Positions 12,297 through 22,300 of a DNA stretch of 64,000 nt are shown piece by piece. Numbering within the stretch: position 1 is the first letter of the stretch; each line of letters opens with the position of its first letter. Origin of the DNA: Calamus simplicifolius (Eukaryota > Streptophyta > Magnoliopsida > Arecales > Arecaceae). Made by a program: the position numbers and the translations under genes. The notes under the pieces are model-generated. The model was not told where the DNA came from, searched no databases, and saw nothing but the letters and a program-made list of their open reading frames with translations. Location: assembly GCA_900491605.1 (NCBI GenBank), contig UESW01004633.1, positions 62,001 through 126,000 of the forward strand. Reading direction: 5' to 3'.

Positions 12297-12311
12297 CATC
12301 CAAACGCAGCC
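12297..12311 (-). repeat. Right terminal inverted repeat of the Harbinger element
   Basis: CATCCAAACGCAGCC is followed immediately by TTA at 12312-12314, which matches the TTA at the left end. Confidence 0.9.
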
Positions 12312-12314
12312 TTA

Positions 12315-12946
12315 AGACACTCTCCATGAAGCATAATTATTTAAGGAAACAAATAATAAACTTTAAAAACTTCCTAACTTATTTAGACACCATGTTTGAA
12401 TTGCATTGCATTTCATAAAATACTTTAAGGGCACAACTCCTAAATAACATAAGGTGGAGATTTCATTACCCTCCTTAGCCCATAAATCATCACCCTGCAT
12501 ACTGCATAACCCTAAGCCATTAGTTTATGACAAGGGACCCTGAGAGTTGGACTAGCTATTAATTGGTTCACTAGTGTCTAGGAAAGGGTTTCAAGGATGA
12601 TGCAGCCTTGAAGGAAAGTGATTCTTTAATTGGTTCCGTTGTCTAACATGGCCAATTAATTTGATATCTAAGGAAAGCAACAGGGACCCCCACTGACCTT
12701 ATCCTTACCTGGCCAGTTGCTAGTTGGTCTCTAACTTCAAAGATTCAAAGGGAACTTTGGTAGTTAGGAGCTTTTAAATATAAGGTAAACCTAGGATAAA
12801 AAGTCCAGTGCTTAACAACTTATTTTTTTAACAGAAACTTTAACCTAATTAAGACACTCTTTTTTATCATCTCTAAATTAGGATTCTTAGATTCTCATCT
12901 TTAGGCTTCTTCTATCTCTTTCTTTCCTCTTCTTCTTTCTCTCTCT

Positions 12947-12947
<1 letters not shown>
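12315..12947. other. Flank between Harbinger and the (TA)n tract, no gene
   Basis: No coding signature. The sequence right of the Harbinger target site should be continuous with the DNA left of 921, so the two together represent the empty site. Given the Athila-like gag that follows, it could be part of an old LTR, but I could not find matching LTR ends. It ends in a pyrimidine-rich tract. Confidence 0.4.
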
Positions 12948-13029
<82 letters not shown>

Positions 13030-13034
13030 ATATA
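12948..13034. repeat. (TA)n microsatellite
   Basis: An almost pure TA run of about 85 bp with one TTA interruption near 13018. It is preceded by a CT-rich tract. Confidence 0.95.
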
Positions 13035-13179
13035 CTCAAAATTGCAACTTGAAAAAGGGAGGTTTGGTCGATTAGTAAGGATAGATATAAACCCTATCAT
13101 TGACCAAGAAAATTAACTATGGAGGAATTAGGAGATCCCCTTAGCCTAAGAGAATATTGCTACTCAGTTGGATTTGCCC

Positions 13180-13800
13180 AACCATCGTGCATTCGACTAT
13201 CCCAAACAAATGCTGCCAGTTTTGAGATTAAGCCTTAGATTATCAACCTGCTCCCTAAATTCACAGGAATTGAGGATGCTTACATTTTTATTAGATAATT
13301 TGAGGAAGTATGTGATACTATGAGGATGCATGAACTTTCAAAAGATGCTATGAAACTTAGGCTAATTAACTTTGCCCTTACGAAAAATGCCAAAAAGTGG
13401 TTGTATAGTTTACCTACTGAGTCAATCTCAACCTGGAAGGGTTTTGTTAAAGCATTTTAAGAAAATTCTTTTCACATCATAAAACAGCCAAGTTGAGAAA
13501 TGAAATTACCCAATTTCATCAATTAGGGGGAGAGTCTTTCTGGAAGTGTCTAGACCGATTTAAGAACCTATTAAGCCAATATCCACATCATGGGATAGAG
13601 ACTTGGAAGGTTATGCCAAACCTTCTATGAAAGTTTAAACCTAAACTCCAGAACCATGCTCGAGTCGATATCAGGGCAACTTTATGCAGAAACCACCCAA
13701 TGAAGCCTGATAGTTTTTAGAGGATTTAGCAGAAAAGAGCTTACAATGGGATGAAACTAAGGAATCTGAACCCACACCATCAAGAGGTGGCATGTACTAA
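13180..13800 (+). pseudogene. Athila-like gag (Retrotrans_gag domain), decayed
   Basis: Read across stops, the product contains LLPKFTGIEDAY, MKLRLINFALTKNAKKWLYS, LPTESISTWKGFVKAF, KTAKLRNEITQFHQ and SFWKCLDRFKNLLSQYPHHG. This is the core capsid signature of plant Athila-lineage gag. There are several stops and at least one frameshift near 13460. A frame with QVGQLAVTISKREQ around 14330-14390 is the Athila linker between gag and protease. No zinc knuckle is evident. Confidence 0.75.
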
Positions 13801-14779
13801 TTCTCTCTATTTATAGTTGAACAAGCTAAGATGATATCTCTGATTTGTAGGATAGAAGCCTTGGAACTCAAGGGACAGGCCCTGATAAATCATGTAAACC
13901 AAGTATCCGCACCTGTCTGCACTAGATGCAATGAGGGACTATAGTAGAAGAGTGCCCCTACTTCATAACCCAAACCGAAAATAGTTGTACACAGGTGAAT
14001 ACAACCTATCAAAGAATAACCAACAGTCCATATGCACCAACCTACAACCAGGAAGAAGTAACCATCCAAACTTTGCCTGGTCACAAGGTCCTAGTGTAGG
14101 TGGTCTCAACTTCAACCAGCCTAACCTAAGGCCCAATACTATAGAAATAATTTAGCAGTCAATAAGAATGAAAAGAGGTGTAGTTCCCTAGACAAAGCCC
14201 TAGAAACCTTAGTTAAATCCCAAGCTGATACCTATGCCATGATAAATAGCACCAACGCCACCTAAATAACTTTATGCAAAACATAGGGCAATAGCTATCC
14301 ACTAATACCCAGGCCATAGCTCATTTGGAGATGCAGGTAGGTCAGTTAGCCGTAACCATAAGTAAAAGAGAACAAGATAAGCTACCGAGTCAGCCTAAAG
14401 CTAACCTTAGGAACCTAGATATCCAAGGATCAAAACAAGGAGCCCAGATTAACCAACTAAGTATTATTCATATATTAAGATCTGGAAAATAAATAGATAG
14501 CTAGATGGGTACATATGAAGAAGAAAAATTAGAAGTCACACCACTTGAACAACTTATTGAGCTGGGTCAGTCCGAAACACCTGAGGCACGGAGTCTGATA
14601 TAATGCCTAACCCATCAGTTGAGCCCATGCCAGAAGAAGATAAACCAAAAATTAGGGTTGTAGCATCATTCCCAAATAGACTTAAGTCCAACCAAAATTC
14701 AGCCAATTCGATAAGATTTTGAAGGTATTTAAGCAAGTTAAAGTGAACATTCCCTTACTGGACGTGATCCAATAGGTCA

Positions 14780-15280
14780 CAATCTATGCTAAATTTCTTA
14801 AGGATTTATGTACCAAAAAGAAGACCACCAATGTGCCCAAGAGAGCCTTTTGATAGCCAGTATGAGCTCTTACTTGTCAAACCACATGCCAGTGAAATAC
14901 AAAGATCCAGAATCACCCACTATTTCATGCATTATGGGGAACACCCTTATAAACATGGCTCTATTAGACTTAGGAGCGAGTGTTAATATATTACCATACT
15001 CTGTATATGAGCAATTAGGGTTGGAAGAACTAAAGCCTATAGTAATGACCCTACAACTAGCAGATCGCTCTTTGAAAGTACCCAGAGGAATAGTAGAGGA
15101 TGTGTTGATCAAAGTTAGTGACTTTATATCGATGAACTTTATGATTTTAGAAACTAGCCGATAAAAAACCCAAAGAGCCATATCCCAGTGATTTTAGGTA
15201 GACCGTTTTTGGCCATAGCTAATGCCCTAATTAATTACCGAAATGGATTAATGAAACTTTCTTTTGGGAATATTTAATTG
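14780..15280 (+). pseudogene. Athila-like aspartic protease, decayed
   Basis: The segment includes MGNTLINMALLDLGASVNIL, where the catalytic motif would normally be D(S/T/L)GAS and is D-L-G-A-S here. LADRSLKVPRGIVEDVLIKV follows, and after a frameshift near 15160 IPVILGRPFLAIANALINYR. The longest open part is 14808-15164. The signature GRPFLA closes the protease in Athila elements. Shadow frames on the other strand were ignored. Confidence 0.8.
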
Positions 15281-15384
15281 ATCTTAATTTTTCAATCTTA
15301 CCAATACACATCAAATGAGTGACTCAAATTATATTCATGATACTGTTTATGATCTAATTGACCTTAGTACAAAGAGCTTGACTT

Positions 15385-16200
15385 AGAAATCATATTTCAT
15401 GGTGTATTATTTGCAGATGATATAGTGTTGATTGATGAAACTAATTCTAGAGTAATTCTAAGCTAGAGATTTGGAGAGAGGCTTTAAAATCTAAAGGTTT
15501 TAAGATTAGTAGAACTAAAACTAAATACATGAATGTAATTTTAGTGGGAGTATAAATATAAATGAAGAAACAGTGAAGATTGCAAGCCAAGAGATATCAA
15601 CGAGTGAAAAATTTAGGTATTTGGGATCAATTATCTAGCAAGAAAGTGAAATAAGTAAAGATGTGAATCCTGAGTTAAAGCAGGATGGATTAAGTGAAGG
15701 AGTACTTCGGGAGTATTGTATGATCGGCGTATCCCATTAAAATTGAAAGAAAAATTTTATAAAACTGCTATTAGGCCAGCTATGCTATATGGAACAGAGT
15801 GTGGGCAATATTGAAATAACATGTGAATAAATTAATTGTAACAAAAATGCATATGTTAAGATGGATATATGGTAAATATTAAAAGACAGAATTAGAAATA
15901 AACATATAAGAGAAATGATAGGAGTAGCCCCAATGAAGATAAAATGAGAGGAAATCGATTATGGTGGTTTGAACATATACAATGTAGACCTTTAGATGCT
16001 CCAGTTAGAAAGAGTGATCTTTAACAATTCATGGTAAGGATAGAGGTAGACCTAAACTAACATGGACAGCAATAATTAAAAAAAATAACTATTTATAATT
16101 TAAATGTCGACTTGGTACTGAATAGAGCAGAGTGAAGGATGTAGATTCATATAGCCGATCCCATGTGGTTGGGAAAAGGCTTAGATGAGTTGAGTTGAGT
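15385..16200 (+). pseudogene. RTE-type LINE reverse transcriptase, C-terminal fragment (copy A)
   Basis: Read through stops it contains LFADDIVLIDETNSR (catalytic F/LADD), FRYLGSIIQQ, WIKWRSTSGVLYDRRIPLKL, KFYKTAIRPAMLYGTEC and MLRWIYGK. These are the fingerprints of plant RTE-clade LINE reverse transcriptases from the palm/thumb boundary to the C-terminus. At least ten stops or shifts. It starts abruptly, as 5'-truncated LINE copies do, and runs straight into copy B. Confidence 0.75.
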
Positions 16201-18335
16201 TGGAAAACATAAAAATAGAAGTGAAGTAGAAGTAATTGTAGACAGAAATTTTAAGGATTATGTTGCTAGATAACTAGGAAAGGAGACCATATTATATCAC
16301 TAAAACTTATAATTGAGATAGTAATTAACATAATTAGTGCATATGTACCATAAGTAGGATTAGACCAACAAACAAAGATATAATTTTGGAAAGATATAGA
16401 TGAAGTAATGCAAGAAATACTACAAGGAGAAAAGATTATATGGGAGGAGATTTTAATGGACATGTAGTAAACAGAGGGATAGATATGAAACAGTACATGA
16501 AGGATATAGATTGAAGATAGAAATGAAGCCGGCGTGAGCTTATTAAATTTTGCAGTGGCGTATGATCTAATAGTAAACACTTATTTTAAAAAGAGAGATA
16601 AATATTTAATAATATTAAAAGTGGATCTAATAAAAGTTAAATAAATTATTTCTTAATTAGAAAGGGGATAAAATAACATGCAAAACTGTAAAGTTATTTC
16701 AGAAGAAATTAACTTCAAAATATAAGATAATGGTAGCATACATATAAAAAATAAAATATAGAGTGAAATATAAAATTAATCCAAAATTAAATGATGAATT
16801 TGAAAGAAAAAAAACTAGAATTATTTAAAGAAAGGTAAATGTATTAAGGATGAAGATTAAAGAGACTTAGTAAAAGAAGAAGAGATAAGAGAATGATGAA
16901 AAAGTTATTTTAAAAAATTATTAAATAAAAATAATTTAATAAATTTAAAGGTAGAAGGATATGATACCTAGGAGTAACAAATGAAAATAAATTTTTTCAT
17001 ATATTTAGCATGCTTGAGGTTAAAAAGGCTTTGAGTAAAATAAAAAATGCAAAGGTATTAGGGCAAATGTGATCCCTTTTAAGGTTTGGAAAAGCTTAGG
17101 AGAAATTGGAGTCATGTGGTTAACAATTTATTTAACAAAATTATAGCAACTAAAAAAAGCCAGATGATTGGAGAAAGGTATATTAATACCGATATACAAA
17201 AATAAAAGAGATATTCAAAACTGTACAAATTATAAGGGTTTAATTGATGAGTCATACAATGAAATTATAGGAGAGAGTAATAAAAAATTAAATAAGAGCT
17301 GAAACTTTAGTATTAAATAATTAATTTAAATTTATGCCAAAAGATTGACATGGAAGCTATTTATTTATTAATAAGATTGATGGAAGGTATAGAGAAAAGA
17401 AAAAAAGACCTTCATATGGTCTTTATTGATTTAGAGAAAACATATGATAAGTACCTAGAGAAATAATATGATAAATTTTAAAAAAAAAGAGTTACCAAAA
17501 GGTACATATAATTGATAAAAGATATGTATGATAGAGCAATAACTATTGTTAAATAATAATAGAGAACTAGTGATTTTTTAATTATTATAGGTTACATCAA
17601 GGATATGCCTTAAGTCCATATAAAGGTTTTAAGATTAATAGAACTAAAATTGAATACATGAAATATAATTTTAGTGCAAATAGAAATAGAAATGAAGAAA
17701 CAATAAAGATGGCAAGCCAAGAAGTATCAAGGAGTAAAAAATTTAGGTATTTAGGATAAATTATCCAACAAGAAGGTGAAATAGGTGAAGATGTTAATTA
17801 TAGAATTAAAGCAAGATGGATTAAGTGAAGGAGTGCTTCGCGAGTTTGTATGATCGACGCATCCCATTAAAATTAAAAAAAATTTTATAAAACCGCTATT
17901 AGGCCAGCTATGCTATATGAAACAAAGTGTTGGATAATACTGAAATAACATGTGAATAATTAAGTATAATAGAAATGCGCATATTAAGATTGATATGTGG
18001 TAAAACTTTAAAAGATAGAATTAAAATAAACATATAAAAGAAATGATCGGAGTAACTTCAATTGAAGATAAAATGAGAGAAAATCGATTACGGTGATTTG
18101 GACATATACAATGAAGACCTTTAGATGCTCCAATTAGAAAGAGTGATTTTTAACAATTCATGGTAAGGATAAAGGTAAAGGTAGATCTAAACTAACATGG
18201 ATAGAAATATTAAAAAAGATATACTATTTTGAATTTTAATGTCAACTTAGCCCTAAATAAAGCAGAGTGGAGGAAGCAGATTCATGTAGCTAACCCTATA
18301 TAGTTGAAAAAAAAAGCTTAGATGAGTTGAGTATA
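16200..18335 (+). pseudogene. RTE-type LINE, endonuclease to C-terminus (copy B), heavily decayed
   Basis: The order is that of an RTE LINE. Endonuclease traces lie near 16300-16560 (IIEIVINIISAYVP). Then come VWKSLGEIGVMWLT and IPIYKNKRDIQNCTNYKG (about 17080-17240), HMVFIDLEKTYDK (about 17410-17455), and the C-terminal domain repeated from copy A (FRYLG, RPAMLYET, AAAATCGATTACGGTGATTTGGACATAT-type text for NRLRWFGH). It ends near GAGTTGAGTATATATA at about 18330, the same 3' wording as copy A at about 16190. Very AT-shifted and full of TAA/TAG. No working product is possible. Confidence 0.75.
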
Positions 18336-18689
18336 TATATTATATTTTAACTTATATTATTAATTGTTTATTGAGTAAAATGAATAATTTATTCATTATT
18401 TTCTAAACCGAGCCAACCAATCCATGTGCATTCCTTGATGGTTTAAGATCTCATTCTTGCTAGAATTTTTAACCCTTCCTTGACCCAAAAATCTTCTATT
18501 ATAATTGTTGTAAGTCTTCTCCCTTGTTTCAAGCACAATTATTGTGATAATCAATGAGATTATATTCTGCAATTAGCTGTCAATTTATAAATCATATGCA
18601 AGCAACTCTTACAACATGCCCATGATTATTGTATTTTTTCTTTCATAAAGATTTTTCCAAATTACCTATTTATTAAAAACGTATGATAG
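18336..18689. other. Intergenic, no gene seen
   Basis: AT-rich sequence between the LINE tail and the minus-strand open segment that follows. Nothing recognised. Confidence 0.4.
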
Positions 18690-18905
18690 AAAGCTTTCAT
18701 GACAAACCTCCCTCCAAGTGGATCCATGCTTGTTATTGGCTCATCAGGTGCAGACTGCTTTGTGCCTTCTCCAACTCTTGGTCTGCGCTTAAAGCTAATA
18801 AATCTTGTAATAAATAAGACGAATAGACCAGCAGGTGGAACTCCAACTAAATTAACAAATAACTTGATGCTTAATCTCCCTCAAGCAAGCTTCTGCACTT
18901 CTTCT
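18690..18905 (-). other. Unidentified protein-like segment downstream of the ERD2-related gene
   Basis: On the minus strand the frame reads LFVNLVGVPPAGLFVLFITR, FISFKRRPRVGEGTKQSAPD, EPITSMDPLGGRFVMKAFYH. It looks like a membrane segment followed by a basic, then acidic, soluble stretch, with balanced amino-acid use. A TGA upstream (in ...KLA*GRLS) may be CGA to TGA. It lies 3' of the ERD2-related stop codon on the same strand. I do not recognise the family. It could be an exon of another gene, a broken exon, or chance. The plus-strand open frame over the same DNA (18699-18920) looks less protein-like. Confidence 0.3.
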
Positions 18906-19326
18906 AACTCAAGAAAATAAGCCTATTCTCTAATCTCATTTACAGAAGAGAACTCCATCATCCAGGTAAATCTCAGGGATTTTAGAATTATGATAAGATC
19001 TGGAGCTCACATTGGGCTTGGTTATATTAGTCATGTAGAGTTGGTGCAAAACTAAGCAAATCTGCTTTAATTATGCTGGTATCACTTCCATGTCTCACTA
19101 CATTAAGACTCCCTTACAAAGTTGCCAACACAGAACACACACCAATTATACCACATATACTACTGTAGAAGACTATATAAATTAAAGGCAAGAATTTAAT
19201 CAGATTGTGTGTGTAAAGACAAATCAAGCTTATGGCAATAGACAAATGAAGCTAATGGCAATAAACAAATGACTGATTGTGCATGCTAATCATCAGGCAT
19301 CATATCAGCTTGTTTCAGGCTTCAGG

Positions 19327-22300
19327 TTACACAATTGAAGGCAGAAGCCGGCCAAACATGGAGCTGTGAAACAATAAAAGGCATCATTAGCTCACTCAAA
19401 TAGCAAGTTCTTAATAAAAGCAATGATGGATTGAAATATGTTGAAAAAGCCTAAGAAACAGAAAGTACACACCTTTTGATGTAATAGTAACAGAAGTCAG
19501 CCAAGATGAAAGTTTGAATTATTTCTGCAAGGATGAGTGAAGGATACCAAATGGAGCCGGTTCCCATATGGAATAGAATGTATCCACGAGTATCAATTAA
19601 CTGCAGAATGAACAATATTAAAAAAAAAAAAAAGTAAACAGGGCTATTTTTGCTTTATTGTATTGCTTAAATGACAGACCAATCGCTAGCTAGAAGATAC
19701 GAATAAGTAGATTGATGGAAAGAAAGGATTATGAAAATCTAGCTCAAATTTCAACAGAAAAGCTCAAGGGGAAAGTTACATGAAGCCAGTCCTAAAATAA
19801 AGCCCAAAAACTTCTAGAGTTGGGCAAAAGGGCGTATCAAAGCCAGCCAGAACCAAATATTTGGCTGTTTTCACAAGTACAGGAGGCAGAAAAGCTAAAT
19901 GAATCACCTATTTCAATATTATGAAATCAAAGAAATATCTCATAGAACTTAGACTGCCCTCGTCAGGACTCCAGCCGCCTAATTTCAATCCCAATAAACC
20001 AGTCATCCACTGGGCCATGTCAACCTGAACTGGTTCGACAAAGTGCAATATGAGAGAAGCTCGCATTATGGCATGAATAATGTCTGCTTAACCTAAGACC
20101 AACTTAACATCTTCATGGAATTTTCCACCAGGGTGCACACTGACTACAAAATCTTTAGAATCTCACTCCTATAGTGTGTCCATGCATGCCTCCATACTTG
20201 AAAAGCAGTCAAAATTCCATTTATCATGCTATGGCACTCCAACAACAACTTCCTGACAAAGTTTGACAAATTGGCACCCTTGTATATAGCCAATGAACTT
20301 ATCTCAAATTGGAAACCTAGAAATCCTATTGAACAACATAGCCTGCGATTCCTGAGAAAATCTTGTTATCATAACCAAGAAATGCATACCATGTCCATCA
20401 ATACACTATGACACCCCCAAATTGCTAAATTAGTATAAGTATCGAACTGTGAGAGATTAGCTAAACCAAGGAGAAAACCTTATTTATGTCCTTTTTTTTT
20501 AAATGGCAAACATATATGTTTTGCTTTATTTACTTCATTAGTTTCCTTTGAAAACCTTTTTAGTAATTCCCATGAATAGTATAGATTTCATACTTTAATG
20601 ATAAGATGATAAGATACATGCCCACTACTTTAAACAGAGTTCTCTGATCCAGTTCTGTACACACACGTCTCATATGGGGCTCTGATAGAAAAGAAAACGA
20701 CAAAGAAACCATTAAAAAAGCAGCACAGCCAAGGCCAAAATTAAGCACCTAGTTAGTAGGCGCCTAGATAGCCAGTTTGAACAGCTCTGAGAAGCATTTC
20801 TCAAATAAAGTTACAATATATTTATTTTTATAGAAAGTATTTCCTTTTTTAAAAGCCACAAAAATACTCTTTTTAGTCCTTTAAGAAATATTAAGGCATG
20901 CTTGGTGCTGCTCATGCTTTATAAAAAGTAAAGGAGAAGCTAGAAGCCAGGTTTTCTAGCTTCTCCTAAAAGAGCCTTTTTGATTCTTTCTTTGATTATG
21001 AGCAAAAAACCTACAGCATATTTATAAACTCCTAAATAGAAGTGAACTTCCCAACTGAACAAAGTAAAGCAAACAAGAAAGAAAGGTTATTTAGTCTATG
21101 GTAATTCCTTGAAATATTTAATTGTGTCTGGCTGTTGTTTATGGATTTCGTATTAAACTTGAGAGCATCGCTTTGAAAGGGGAAAACAGACACCTGAATT
21201 ATCCAACTTGCACAGTGCAAGAATCTTGAAACACCCAAAGCAAATACATAATGAGCTGTAAAAGGTTCGACCATCTGCAAAATCAATTGACAAAAATTAC
21301 AAATGATTAGATAAAAAAAGGTATACATATGAAGAAGAGGCCCAGTGAAACCTCTCGCACCTTTGCATTTGCATTAGTCGGAGCTGAGGAAGCACTGATG
21401 CAGATTCCAGATACACACAGAAAGCCCACAAAATTCTGTTGAATTGAAATGGACGGACCACAGGATGGATAAATATTGCTAGCACAGCAGAAGGAACCAC
21501 CTGTAGAAATATATTATTCATGTAGAAGTGAAAAAGATGATACTTAGACTGAACTGGCATTCTTATTTCCAAAGAACTAAAGAAGTGTCTCATTGTAAAC
21601 TTCTAATGAAAAACCTGAGAAAATTTAATAATTTGCTATGTGTAGACTTTATAACATGATGTTTCATTGAGATTCAAAAGGACCACCAGAGATAGAGAAA
21701 TCACTGTTAACCAAGATCACTGTATATAAGCATTGAATCACAATAAAGATATTAAACAGCAGTGCTGCAGAAATATTTAAAATGATGCAACTTTCCATCA
21801 TTGTTAAAGAATTTGTGCACCAGAGGTGCAATACGTCAAATAACACATGATAACATTAATTTATACTGCATATGCAAATGATAATAATGCATTTGCTATG
21901 ACAATATTTTTTTAAAAGTAAACATAAAATATATGAATATATTTTCACACACCATGTACAACAATGATTAGATCTAGAGGCGCCAACTTATAGAAGTAAG
22001 CAGCAATTAATAGCCAAGCTACAGTTGCAAATTTTAGATCTGAAATATGGTGTCCCTTATTAACTGTGTCAAGTTTGGATCCCAATCCACTACCAGATTT
22101 AGGCAGATCCAAATCTGAAAACACAAAAGGCCCTTGAGATGATAAGACACTGATGGTAATTAGAATTGCAACAACTAATCCTCAGTTCAAGTTGCAGTCA
22201 TTTGAATTAATTTATTTTCATGCCATAGTAAATATCTATTCTTTGGGCACTCTCTCATCTGGGTATTTCAAGGAGGCCCTTATAAATGTTTACACGTTGA

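Larger units (their letters stand above)
924..12311 (+). mobile_element. PIF/Harbinger DNA transposon, about 11.4 kb, decayed
   Basis: The ends are GGCTACGTTTGGATG at 924-938 and its inverted match (one mismatch) at 12297-12311. They are flanked by TTA at 921-923 and TTA at 12312-12314, the 3-bp target duplication typical of this superfamily. Subterminal DNA is rich in GGAATA/TATTCC palindromic words. Inside, on the plus strand, lie a Myb/SANT-like ORF1 (2646-3990) and a DDE transposase (4329-5688), the usual two-gene layout. A viroplasmin-like domain (5852-6190) and a long repeated noncoding 3' half follow. Both core genes carry stops and frameshifts, so the copy is not autonomous. The size is well above the 5-7 kb I would expect for a plant member. 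The stretch 10640-12296 shows no gene, and 11840-12070 is extremely AT-rich. Confidence 0.9.
13100..15290 (+). mobile_element. Athila-like Ty3/gypsy relic (gag to protease)
   Basis: Gag, the Gag-protease linker and the protease of one Athila-type gypsy element follow in order on the plus strand. No integrase or reverse transcriptase follows; the element stops at about 15290, just before a LINE relic. No LTR, tRNA primer site or polypurine tract was found. Stops occur throughout. Confidence 0.75.
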
